A stretch of 64,000 nucleotides of DNA from Paraburkholderia sp. BL10I2N1 (GTDB lineage: Bacteria > Pseudomonadota > Gammaproteobacteria > Burkholderiales > Burkholderiaceae). A program made the translations under genes and the position numbers. Position 1 is the stretch's first letter, and the number at the start of each line of letters is the position of its first letter. The stretch is taken from positions 806,001 to 870,000 of the forward strand of contig NZ_SNWA01000001.1 in assembly GCF_004361815.1 (NCBI RefSeq), read 5' to 3'. The notes under the pieces were generated by a model. The model did no database searches. It saw only the letters and a program-made list of their open reading frames with translations, and was not told the DNA's origin. Positions 1 through 7,101 of this stretch are shown one piece after another.

Positions 1-1320
1 CGGGGCGCGATCGGCGTGAACAGGCCGGCTGATCCGCCGTCCGAGGGCGTCACCGCAGCGGTCGACCTCGACGAGTTGGACGCCGACGCGTGGCGCGCGC
101 TTTTTGCCCAGATGCGCAGCGGCAGCAAGGACGCGGTACAGCCCGGCATCCCCAACAGCACGGCCGTGCAGTTCATGCCGACGCGCTTCGCGGTCCACAT
201 CGGCACACTGACGCTGCTCAAGCGTCACTGGGAAAACCTGATCGTCGGCGCATCGACCGAAGATCACAAGTGGCAGGCGAACATCGCATCGAATCAGGTT
301 TCGGGCCATGCATCGTGGCTGCCGGGCGCCACGCCGGACTCGCCCGGCACACTGCAGGCACGCCTCGCGCGCCTCGTGATTCCCTCGGCGCCAGAGAACG
401 ACCTGCTCGGCCGGGCCATGTCCGCGCCCGCGAGAAACATGCCGTCGATCGATCTGATCGTGAACGAGTTGATCGTCCGCGAACACAACTTCGGTCGGCT
501 TGAAGTCGATGCGCACAATTTCGAGGAAGACGGCGTACCCGTCTGGCAACTGGACAAGCTCGACGTCACCAATCCGGATGCGTCGCTGATCGCCACGGCG
601 AACTGGCGCACCGAGCGCAGCCTCGGCGCCAATACCGACGAGGTCCCGCCGCACCACACCGAACTCGATTTCGTCCTTCACGTCAACGACGCTGGCGCGT
701 TGCTCGAGCGCGCCGGCCGCCCGCGGGTGCTCAAGGGCGGCTCCGGCGTGCTGTCGGGCGAGCTCAACTGGCGCGGCAGCCCGAACGTGATCGATTTCCC
801 GACGCTGAACGGCAACCTCGCCGTCGACCTGCGGCACGGACAGATCCTGAAAGTCGACCCGGGTCTCGCGAGGCTGCTCGGCGTGCTGAGCCTGCAAAGC
901 CTCTCGCGCGTGGCGACGCTCAATTTCCGCGATGTGATCGGTGAAGGCCTGCCATTCTCGACTGTGACGGGCACCGTGGGCATCGAAAACGGCATCGGCC
1001 GCACGGACAACTTCCAGATGATCATGGCGCCTGCCCGCACCCGGATGGCAGGCACCATCGACCTCGCACAGGAAACGCAGGATCTGCGCGTCCACATCAT
1101 CCCGACGGTGGACATCGGCGCCGGCGTGGTCGCGGCCGCGATCGTCAACCCGCTGTTCGGACTCGGCGCACTGATCGCGGACTTCGCGCTATATCACTCG
1201 GTCAGCAGGATATTCGCCATGGAGTATGCGATCACCGGCTCCTGGGCGCATCCGCACGTCGAGCGGGTCAGCGACGATCGCGGTAATATGACCGCTCCGG
1301 CTCCGACGGTCTTCCATTGA
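1..1320 (+). CDS. YhdP-family (AsmA-like) envelope protein, C-terminal part
   Basis: This is the last ~439 codons of a much larger protein. Frame 1 is open through base 1, so the true start is outside the window and the first in-window start-like codon is not a start. The C-terminal pattern fits the YhdP/TIGR02099 family: a leucine-rich block around GQILKVDPGLARLLGVLSL, then GVENG-type repeats, the G-T-I-D-L-A block and a glycine/alanine-rich end before a short charged tail. Family knowledge: E. coli YhdP spans the periplasm and, with TamB and YdbH, takes part in phospholipid transport to the outer membrane. The following nitrilase and tldD reproduce the yhdP-tldD neighbourhood seen in other proteobacteria, which supports the call. 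The assignment is by sequence feel and synteny. Confidence 0.8.
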   Translation, partial: RGAIGVNRPADPPSEGVTAAVDLDELDADAWRALFAQMRSGSKDAVQPGIPNSTAVQFMPTRFAVHIGTLTLLKRHWENLIVGASTEDHKWQANIASNQVSGHASWLPGATPDSPGTLQARLARLVIPSAPENDLLGRAMSAPARNMPSIDLIVNELIVREHNFGRLEVDAHNFEEDGVPVWQLDKLDVTNPDASLIATANWRTERSLGANTDEVPPHHTELDFVLHVNDAGALLERAGRPRVLKGGSGVLSGELNWRGSPNVIDFPTLNGNLAVDLRHGQILKVDPGLARLLGVLSLQSLSRVATLNFRDVIGEGLPFSTVTGTVGIENGIGRTDNFQMIMAPARTRMAGTIDLAQETQDLRVHIIPTVDIGAGVVAAAIVNPLFGLGALIADFALYHSVSRIFAMEYAITGSWAHPHVERVSDDRGNMTAPAPTVFH

Positions 1321-1443
1321 GCGCTGATCGGGCCCCTGCTGCACGGTCCTCTCGCGGTGGGCGGGCCGTTCATGACATAGCCATGGTTTGCAGTCCGCGG
1401 CGCGCCGTCCGCGTCGCCTTGCCGGGAGTCTTTCAAAACGCTC

Positions 1444-2271
1444 ATGAGCGACCAATACGCCCCAACATCGACCTGTCGCGTCGCTGCGCTGCAGATGGTC
1501 AGCACGCCCGAGCGCGACCGGAACCTTGCCGAGGCCGAACGGCTTATCGCGGAAGCCGTCGCGGATGGCGCGCAACTTGTGCTGCTGCCCGAATATTTCT
1601 GCTTTATGGGCTTCAAGGACACGGACAAGCTGACAGTCCGCGAAGCATACGGCGATGGCCCGATCCAGCGTTTTCTGACGGATGCGGCGCGGCGCCACGG
1701 CGTCTGGATAATCGGCGGCACACTGCCGCTGACGGCGCCGGAAGCTTCGCGCGTACTGAACACGACACTCGTATTCGACCCGCAGGGTAACGAGGTCGCA
1801 CGCTACGACAAGATCCACCTGTTCAGCTTCGAGAAAGGCGACGAATCGTTCGACGAGGCGCGCACGATCTGTCCCGGTGAAGATGTGCGCACCTTCGAAG
1901 CTCCGTTTGGCCGGGTGGGCCTGTCCGTCTGCTACGATCTGCGCTTTCCGGAGCTGTACCGGCGCATGGGCGACTGCGCGCTGATCGTGGTGCCGTCCGC
2001 CTTCACCTATACAACCGGCCGCGCGCACTGGGAAACGCTGCTACGCGCGAGAGCGGTCGAAAACCAATGTTATGTGCTCGCCGCCGCACAGGGCGGCAAG
2101 CACGAAAACGGTCGCCGTACATGGGGCCACAGCATGCTGATCGACCCCTGGGGCGAAATTGTGGCTGTACGTGACGAAGGTGCGGGCGTCGTCGCCGGCA
2201 ATCTCGATCGCACCCGCATCGACGAGGTCCGCCAGAGCCTGCCCGCGTGGCGGCACCGCGTCCTCACGTGA
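1444..2271 (+). CDS. Carbon-nitrogen hydrolase (nitrilase superfamily, Nit1/Nit2-like amidase)
   Basis: A 275-residue cytoplasmic amidase of the nitrilase superfamily. The catalytic triad is visible as Glu50 (LLPEY), Lys123 (YDKIHLF) and Cys163 (SVCYDLRFPELYR), and the HSMLIDPWG block near the C terminus is typical of the Nit subfamily. Homologues of this kind hydrolyse deaminated glutathione or omega-amides of keto acids, so a metabolite-repair role is the best guess; the exact substrate cannot be read from sequence. It sits between yhdP and tldD, 123 bp after the former. Its TGA stop is the first TGA of an 11-bp tandem repeat array. Confidence 0.9.
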   Translation: MSDQYAPTSTCRVAALQMVSTPERDRNLAEAERLIAEAVADGAQLVLLPEYFCFMGFKDTDKLTVREAYGDGPIQRFLTDAARRHGVWIIGGTLPLTAPEASRVLNTTLVFDPQGNEVARYDKIHLFSFEKGDESFDEARTICPGEDVRTFEAPFGRVGLSVCYDLRFPELYRRMGDCALIVVPSAFTYTTGRAHWETLLRARAVENQCYVLAAAQGGKHENGRRTWGHSMLIDPWGEIVAVRDEGAGVVAGNLDRTRIDEVRQSLPAWRHRVLT

Positions 2272-2356
2272 CCTTTAGCTGACCTTTAGCTGACCTTTAG
2301 CTGACCTTTAGCTGACCTTTAGCTGACCTTTAGCTGACCTTGGGCTGACCTTGAAA
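2269..2356 (+). repeat. Tandem array of the 11-bp unit TGACCTTTAGC (8 units)
   Basis: Six perfect head-to-tail copies of TGACCTTTAGC run from 2269 to 2334, followed by two degenerate copies (TGACCTTGGGC, TGACCTTGAAA) to 2356. The first unit contains the stop codon of the upstream amidase gene. The unit length is not a multiple of three, so stops appear in every forward frame. Such arrays usually arise by replication slippage and vary in copy number between strains. It lies ~100 bp upstream of tldD; a regulatory effect is possible but unsupported. Confidence 0.95.
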
Positions 2357-2458
2357 GCGGCGCGCCAACCATCCATCTAGCGACTGTGAAGTGACCCTGA
2401 CGTGAACATGAGGCACGCTCCCAACCGAATCCCTCGCATCGAGAAGAACTGACCCCGC

Positions 2459-3925
2459 ATGAATATCATCGAACCCGGTATCCGTAACCTCGCGACCGCC
2501 AAGGACGTGCTCCTCACGCCGTATGGCCTCGACGAAGGCGTTTTGACCCGCACGCTCGCGGAAATCTTCACGCATCGCATCGACTACGCCGACCTGTATT
2601 TCCAGGCGACCCGCAGCGAAGCGTGGAGCCTCGAGGAAGGCATCGTCAAATCCGGTAGTTTCAGCATCGATCAGGGCGTCGGCGTGCGCGCCGTGTCCGG
2701 CGACCGGACGGCGTTCGCCTATTCGGACGACCTGTCGCCCGAAGCGATCCGCCAGGCCGCGATCGCCACCCGCGCGATTGCGAAGGCCGGCGGCGGCAAG
2801 CAGAAGGTGAAGGTGGCGTCGTCGCTGACCGGCATCGCCGGGCGCGATCTGTACCTGCCGTCCGACCCTCTGCATTCCCTCGACGCAACCGCCAAGGTCA
2901 AACTGCTCGAACGCATCGAACAGATGGCGCGTGGCCGCGATCCGCGCATCAAGCAGGTGATGGCGGGCCTCGCCGGTGAATACGACGTCGTGCTGGTCGC
3001 GCGCAGCGACGGTGCGCTGGCCGCCGACATTCGCCCGCTCGTGCGGGTGTCGGTCACGGTCATCGCCGAACAGAACGGCCGCCGCGAAATCGGCAGCGGC
3101 GGCGGCGGCGGACGCTTCGACTACGGCTATTTCACCGACGCAGTGCTGTCGCGCTACGTCGACGACGCCGTGCACGCGGCGCTGGTGAACCTCGACGCGC
3201 GCCCGGCGCCGGCGGGCGCCATGACCGTTGTGCTCGGACCGGGCTGGCCGGGCGTGCTGCTGCACGAAGCGATCGGCCACGGCCTGGAAGGCGACTTCAA
3301 CCGCAAGGGATCATCGGCGTTTGCCGGCCGTATCGGCGAGCAGGTCGCAGCGAAGGGCGTCACGGTCGTCGACGACGGCACGCTGCCGAACCGCCGCGGC
3401 TCGCTCAACATCGACGACGAAGGCAACCCGACCCAGTGCACGACGCTGATCGAAGACGGCATCCTGAAGGGCTACATCCAGGACACCCTGAACGCGCGCC
3501 TGATGAAGATGCCGGTGACCGGCAACGCGCGCCGCGAGTCGTACGCCGCGCTGCCGATGCCGCGCATGACCAACACCTACATGCTCAACGGCGACAAGGA
3601 TCCGCAGGAGATCATCGGGTCGGTAAAGAACGGCCTGTATGCGGTGAATTTCGGCGGTGGACAGGTCGACATCACGAACGGCAAGTTCGTGTTTTCGGCC
3701 TCCGAGGCTTACATGATCGAGAACGGCAAGATCAGCTATCCGGTCAAGGGTGCGACGCTGATCGGCAGCGGGCCGGAATCGCTCAAGTTCGTCAGCATGA
3801 TCGGCAACGACATGGCGCTGGATACCGGTGTGGGTGTCTGCGGCAAGGAAGGCCAGAGCGTGCCGGTCGGCGTCGGCCAGCCGACGCTGCGCATCGACCG
3901 GATGACGGTCGGCGGAACGGTCTGA
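2459..3925 (+). CDS. tldD: Metalloprotease TldD
   Basis: A 488-residue TldD of the TldD/TldE (PmbA) zinc metalloprotease family (E. coli TldD is 481 aa). The metal-binding segment LLHEAIGHGLEGDFNRKG, with its HExxxH arrangement, starts near residue 263. The C-terminal GATLIGSGPESLKFVSMIGND and CGKEGQ blocks are hallmark TldD sequences. The TldD/TldE heterodimer degrades unfolded peptides and matures peptide natural products such as microcin B17 in E. coli; in most bacteria the natural substrate is unknown. The partner tldE is not in this window. The ATG at 2459 has only a weak purine stretch upstream, but the N-terminal sequence looks complete. Confidence 0.95.
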   Translation: MNIIEPGIRNLATAKDVLLTPYGLDEGVLTRTLAEIFTHRIDYADLYFQATRSEAWSLEEGIVKSGSFSIDQGVGVRAVSGDRTAFAYSDDLSPEAIRQAAIATRAIAKAGGGKQKVKVASSLTGIAGRDLYLPSDPLHSLDATAKVKLLERIEQMARGRDPRIKQVMAGLAGEYDVVLVARSDGALAADIRPLVRVSVTVIAEQNGRREIGSGGGGGRFDYGYFTDAVLSRYVDDAVHAALVNLDARPAPAGAMTVVLGPGWPGVLLHEAIGHGLEGDFNRKGSSAFAGRIGEQVAAKGVTVVDDGTLPNRRGSLNIDDEGNPTQCTTLIEDGILKGYIQDTLNARLMKMPVTGNARRESYAALPMPRMTNTYMLNGDKDPQEIIGSVKNGLYAVNFGGGQVDITNGKFVFSASEAYMIENGKISYPVKGATLIGSGPESLKFVSMIGNDMALDTGVGVCGKEGQSVPVGVGQPTLRIDRMTVGGTV

Positions 3926-3936
3926 TCGAATGATCA

Positions 3937-3971
3937 CGCACATTTCGCGCAAATTTTGCGCGAAATGTGCG
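3937..3971. repeat. 35-bp near-perfect palindrome, 17-bp arms with 1-nt centre
   Basis: CGCACATTTCGCGCAAA, one T, then its exact reverse complement. It begins 11 bp after the tldD stop codon. It could act as a strong hairpin ending tldD transcription (a T6 run follows at 3983-3988, but not adjacent), as a cruciform, or as a protein binding site upstream of the aroG leader promoter. Confidence 0.9.
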
Positions 3972-3999
3972 GATTATCCGCATTTTTTGATGCCCTAGC

Positions 4000-4028
4000 T
4001 TGTCACCCGAGCCTGAGCAGGTTATAAA
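4000..4028 (+). promoter_or_regulatory. Sigma70-type promoter of the aroG leader
   Basis: TTGTCA at 4000-4005, a 17-bp spacer and TATAAA at 4023-4028, close to the consensus in both boxes and spacing. Transcription would start near 4035, giving a 5' leader that begins with a short aromatic-rich ORF and an attenuator before aroG. Confidence 0.75.
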
Positions 4029-4067
4029 GCCAGTCAACCTTTTTCGATGAGCGACCTTTTTCTCGCC

Positions 4068-4139
4068 ATGTCCGCCACCAGGTTTTACTTTTATTTTTTC
4101 TGGCATCTCAGACCGCTGGCGGATCGAGAGGGGTGTTAG
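4068..4139 (+). CDS. aroG leader peptide, 23 aa, aromatic-rich
   Basis: A 23-codon ORF (ATG 4068, TAG 4137-4139) whose residues 6-12 read FYFYFFW, i.e. seven consecutive aromatic codons at 4083-4103 (ttt tac ttt tat ttt ttc tgg). This is what a ribosome-stalling attenuator for a common aromatic amino acid pathway gene should look like. An in-frame ATG at 4047 would give 30 residues, but it lies only ~12 nt from the predicted transcript start. No strong Shine-Dalgarno is visible for either. The peptide itself is expected to have no function. It precedes the terminator at 4166-4197 and the DAHP synthase gene at 4357. Confidence 0.8.
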   Translation: MSATRFYFYFFWHLRPLADREGC

Positions 4140-4197
4140 TGCACGCAAGACACCGAGAATTCCCGAAAAACCGCCAGCGAGTCTGGCGGTTTTTTTT
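4071..4197 (+). promoter_or_regulatory. Transcription attenuator upstream of aroG (segments 1-4)
   Basis: Four segments give mutually exclusive pairings. Segment 1 (4071-4077, TCCGCCA) pairs perfectly with the 3' part of segment 2 (4117-4123, TGGCGGA). Segment 2 (4109-4122, CAGACCGCTGGCGG) pairs over 14 bp, with a single bulged A, to segment 3 (4171-4185, CCGCCAGCGAGTCTG). Segment 3 (4171-4177) pairs with segment 4 (4183-4189) to form the terminator. A ribosome held at the early aromatic codons would cover segment 1 and leave 2 free to pair with 3, allowing read-through into aroG; fast translation would favour termination. This inference follows the enteric trp/phe model. Confidence 0.8.
4166..4197 (+). 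terminator. Rho-independent terminator of the aroG attenuator
   Basis: Stem CCGCCAG / CTGGCGG (4171-4177 and 4183-4189), 5-nt loop CGAGT, preceded by A5 and followed by T8 (4190-4197). It lies between the leader peptide and aroG, so it must be passed to express aroG from the upstream promoter. Confidence 0.9.
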
Positions 4198-4356
4198 CGT
4201 CACTCACAACCGCTGTTAGCTGATTTTTCGCCAGTTTCCGCTTTTGTTGTCGAACCTTTTTTTGCATTTTTGAACCGAATTTTGAATTGAGTCCGCTGCG
4301 GCCGTCCTGCTTGTGTCCGCACGAACACGCTACAAACCAGATCCAGGAGAACGACC
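4198..4356 (+). other. AT-rich post-attenuator leader of aroG
   Basis: 160 bp between the attenuator T-run and the aroG start, distinctly T-rich (several runs of T5-T7) compared with the surrounding DNA. I see no ORF with a convincing start and no clear second promoter. The ribosome binding site of aroG (CAGGAGAA) is at its 3' end. Confidence 0.5.
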
Positions 4357-5430
4357 ATGCCCCCGCACAATACTGACGATGTCCGCATTCGCGAATTGAA
4401 AGAACTGACGCCGCCCGCGCATCTGATCCGCGAATTCGCGCTCGACGAAAACGTGTCGAACCTGATCTACAACGCACGTCAGGCGATGCACCGGATCCTG
4501 CACGGCATGGACGACCGGCTGATCGTGATCGTCGGGCCGTGCTCGATTCACGATACGAAGGCTGCACTCGAGTACGCGGGCCGTCTGGTCGAGCAACGCA
4601 AACGCTTCGCAGGCGAGATGGAAATCGTGATGCGCGTGTACTTCGAAAAGCCGCGCACCACGGTGGGCTGGAAGGGTCTCATCAACGACCCGTACATGGA
4701 CAACAGCTTCAAGATCAACGACGGCCTGCGCACCGCACGCGAACTGCTGCTGCGTATCAACGAACTCGGCCTGCCGGCCGGCACCGAATACCTCGACATG
4801 ATCAGCCCGCAATACATCGCCGACCTGATCTCGTGGGGCGCAATCGGCGCACGCACGACCGAGTCACAGGTGCATCGCGAACTTGCTTCGGGACTGTCCT
4901 GCCCGGTCGGCTTCAAGAACGGCACCGACGGCAACGTGAAGATCGCCGTCGACGCGATCAAGGCCGCGTCGCAACCGCACCATTTCCTGTCGGTCACGAA
5001 GGGGGGCCATTCGGCCATCGTCTCGACGGCCGGCAATGAGGACTGCCATATCATCCTGCGCGGCGGCAAGACGCCGAACTATGACGCGGACAGCGTGAAT
5101 GCCGCGTGCGCCGACATCGGCAAGGCCGGGCTCGCCGCGCGTCTGATGATCGACGCAAGCCACGCGAACAGCTCGAAGAAGCACGAAAACCAGATTCCGG
5201 TGTGCGCGGATATTGGCCGCCAGATCGCGGCGGGCGACGAACGGATCGTCGGCGTGATGGTGGAATCCCATCTTGTCGCGGGTCGCCAGGACCTGCAGGA
5301 AGGCTGCGCGCTGACGTACGGTCAGAGCATCACGGACGCCTGCATCGGCTGGGACGAAAGCGTCGGCGTACTGGAAGGGCTCGCCGAAGCGGTAAAACAG
5401 CGCCGTGTCGCACGCGGAAGCGGAAACTGA
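4357..5430 (+). CDS. aroG: 3-deoxy-7-phosphoheptulonate (DAHP) synthase, class I
   Basis: A 357-residue class I DAHP synthase of the AroF/AroG/AroH family (E. coli AroG is 350 aa). It condenses phosphoenolpyruvate and erythrose 4-phosphate in the first committed step of the shikimate pathway. Visible motifs are VGPCSIHD, with the metal-ligand Cys at residue 62, EKPRTTVGWKGL, GARTTESQVHRELASG, FKNGTDG, DASHANSSK and ESHLVAG. Which end product inhibits the enzyme cannot be decided from these motifs. The CAGGAGAA ribosome binding site and ATG at 4357 are convincing. Expression is probably controlled by the aromatic leader-peptide attenuator just upstream; a terminator follows at 5462. Confidence 0.96.
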   Translation: MPPHNTDDVRIRELKELTPPAHLIREFALDENVSNLIYNARQAMHRILHGMDDRLIVIVGPCSIHDTKAALEYAGRLVEQRKRFAGEMEIVMRVYFEKPRTTVGWKGLINDPYMDNSFKINDGLRTARELLLRINELGLPAGTEYLDMISPQYIADLISWGAIGARTTESQVHRELASGLSCPVGFKNGTDGNVKIAVDAIKAASQPHHFLSVTKGGHSAIVSTAGNEDCHIILRGGKTPNYDADSVNAACADIGKAGLAARLMIDASHANSSKKHENQIPVCADIGRQIAAGDERIVGVMVESHLVAGRQDLQEGCALTYGQSITDACIGWDESVGVLEGLAEAVKQRRVARGSGN

Positions 5431-5461
5431 GCGCGGTCAGCGCCTCATCCGGCAGTAACAG

Positions 5462-5485
5462 GCCCGGCCCCCCGCCGGGCTTTTT
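5462..5485 (+). terminator. Rho-independent terminator after aroG
   Basis: GCCCGG / CCGGGC stem (5462-5467 and 5475-5480) with a short C-rich loop and T5 immediately after, 32 bp past the aroG stop. Confidence 0.75.
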
Positions 5486-5560
5486 GTTGGCCGGATGGGC
5501 GAATTGTTGCCCATGCATCGCCCCTTTATCGTGACTGCCAATGGTCGGATCGGATGTTTC

Positions 5561-5596
5561 TTGACCGTATCCGGAGTCGCGTATAAGATTTTATAC
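5561..5596 (+). promoter_or_regulatory. Promoter with overlapping palindromic operator for the toxin-antitoxin pair
   Basis: TTGACC at 5561-5566, 17-bp spacer, TAAGAT at 5584-5589. The -10 box sits inside the inverted repeat GTATAA-GATT-TTATAC (5581-5596). A palindrome over the -10 box is the usual place for autorepression by an HTH antitoxin or its toxin complex. Confidence 0.7.
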
Positions 5597-5609
5597 ATAG
5601 AGGGTGTCC

Positions 5610-5954
5610 ATGGAGCAGGAAAAAGAGATTCGCTGGGTGGGCTCCGCTTATGCCGACCTGCTGGCATTCCCCGATGAGCCACGGCGGCAGGCCGGATTCC
5701 AGTTGGGTAAGGTGCAGGCGGGTCTGGATCCAGACGACTGGAAGCCTTTCGATGCGGTCGGTGCCGGCACCCGCGAAATACGCATCAGGGAAAGCGACGG
5801 CATTTATCGCGTGATGTATGTAGCGAAATTCGTGAAAGCGGTGTACGTCCTGCATTGCTTCAGGAAAACCACGCAGGCAACCAGCAAACAGGACAGGGAT
5901 ATTGCCGCGGTGCGCTATCGCGCCGTGGCCAACTTTAGAGAGGTACAGCAATGA
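5610..5954 (+). CDS. Type II toxin, RelE/HigB (phage Gp49-like) family
   Basis: A 114-residue protein of the RelE/ParE-superfamily HigB/Gp49-like branch. It is predicted to be a ribosome-dependent mRNA endonuclease. Recognisable features are the GTREIRIRESDGIYRVMYVAKF core and the basic C-terminal end FRKTTQATSKQDRDIAAVRY, typical of this branch. I chose the ATG at 5610, which has AGAGGG about 5 nt upstream; an in-frame GTG at 5604 would overlap that ribosome binding site. The next ORF overlaps by 4 bp (ATGA) and encodes an HTH protein, giving the toxin-first order of higBA. This is family inference; toxicity is not shown by sequence. Confidence 0.85.
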   Translation: MEQEKEIRWVGSAYADLLAFPDEPRRQAGFQLGKVQAGLDPDDWKPFDAVGAGTREIRIRESDGIYRVMYVAKFVKAVYVLHCFRKTTQATSKQDRDIAAVRYRAVANFREVQQ

Positions 5955-6283
5955 CGATCGACACCAAGGTCCGCCACGTCACGAAGCCGGGGACAAATCT
6001 GTTCCTGGAGCTCGGCTTCCCGCCGGACGAGGCAGAGCGTCTTCACGCCGCATCGCAGAAGCAGATCAACGACACCCGGCTGTTGAAAGAACAGTTGATG
6101 ACCGAGCTGTCGAGCTGGATCGAACAGCATCATCTGAAGCAGGCAGAAGCCGCAGAGATTCTCATGGTCTCGCGGCCACGTGTCTCCGATGTGGTCAACA
6201 GGAAGACGGCAAAATTCACCATTGACACCCTCGTGGAAATGATGAGCCGCATCGGCAAGCCGGTCACGCTCGCGATCGGTTGA
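5951..6283 (+). CDS. HTH (XRE-type) antitoxin, HigA-like
   Basis: A 110-residue protein with a helix-turn-helix at about residues 60-85 (LKQAEAAEILMVSRPRVSDVV) and a C-terminal GKPVTLAIG strand, as in XRE/HigA-like antitoxins paired with Gp49-like toxins. It would neutralise the upstream toxin and repress the shared promoter. It overlaps the toxin stop codon by 4 bp (translational coupling) and has GAGAGG upstream. The N terminus (~50 residues) is the probable toxin-binding part by analogy with the family. Confidence 0.85.
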   Translation: MTIDTKVRHVTKPGTNLFLELGFPPDEAERLHAASQKQINDTRLLKEQLMTELSSWIEQHHLKQAEAAEILMVSRPRVSDVVNRKTAKFTIDTLVEMMSRIGKPVTLAIG

Positions 6284-6380
6284 TTCGCGCCCTGCGACGC
6301 GGCCGATCTGGACTGTTCTAGTACCTTCACTGATGACTCGCCGCTACCTCGCGCCCGCCATGCAGTTGCCGCACGCCTGC

Positions 6381-6935
6381 CTATGTCGCCCCGCGGTCAT
6401 GCTGCCAAAGCACATCGGTGCCACCATCCACGCGGTTCAGCACGCGAGCCAGCACGAACAGCAGATCCGACAGACGATTCACATACTGACGCGGCGCCGC
6501 GTTGACCGTCTCGACCTGGCCAAGCGCGACAATCGATCGTTCAGCACGACGGCACACGGTCCGGCAGACGTGCGCGAGTGCAGCGCTGCGGGACCCGCCG
6601 GGCAGGATGAATTCCTTTAGTGGCGGCAAAGCCGCGTTGTAGTCGGCAAGCCAGGTGTCGAGCTGGGCCAGATGTGTGTCGGCGATCATCGTATGGCCGG
6701 GTATGCAAAGTTCGCCGCCCAGATCGAACAGGTCATGCTGGATGGCGATCAATGCGTCACGCACATCCCCTGGCAGCTTTTCGCACAGCAACACGCCGAT
6801 GTTCGAGTTCAGTTCGTCAACGTCGCCGACGGCGGCAATGCGCGCGTCGTCCTTGCGTACGCGGCGACCGTCGCCAAGACCAGTGGTGCCGTCGTCGCCA
6901 GTGCGAGTGGCGATCTTGCTCAAACGGTTGCCCAT
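6381..6935 (-). CDS. Cob(I)alamin adenosyltransferase, PduO type
   Basis: 184 residues. It transfers the adenosyl group of ATP to cob(I)alamin to make adenosylcobalamin. The PduO-type ATP-binding N terminus (KIATRTGDDGTTGLGDGRRV) and the later RTVCRRAERSIV and NRLSDLLFVLARVLN blocks are all present. The ATG at 6935 has an AGGAGG ribosome binding site 7 nt upstream, so the longer open frame to 7076 is not needed. It is divergent from the FAD dehydrogenase gene at 7102. No cobalamin riboswitch was recognised upstream. Confidence 0.93.
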   Translation of the reverse strand: MGNRLSKIATRTGDDGTTGLGDGRRVRKDDARIAAVGDVDELNSNIGVLLCEKLPGDVRDALIAIQHDLFDLGGELCIPGHTMIADTHLAQLDTWLADYNAALPPLKEFILPGGSRSAALAHVCRTVCRRAERSIVALGQVETVNAAPRQYVNRLSDLLFVLARVLNRVDGGTDVLWQHDRGAT

Positions 6936-7101
6936 GATGCCTCCTGTCGATACGCTGCCTGTCGGAAGTCGATGCATTGCGCACACGCATCGTGCCGTCG
7001 CCGCCATTATAGGTTCCCCGCCGGCGGCCGCGCCCGCCGCAAGGGTATCGGCGTAAAATGAACCAACCAGCACCATAGCTGCCCGCCTTCAGGAGACATG
7101 C

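Noticed and set aside
2269..2356. Tandem repeats considered as a CRISPR array
   Set aside because: The units are 11 bp and directly adjacent with no spacers, and there are no cas genes.
6936..7101. Cobalamin riboswitch upstream of the adenosyltransferase
   Set aside because: No B12-box-like sequence or suitable fold was recognised, and the leader is short with an ordinary ribosome binding site.
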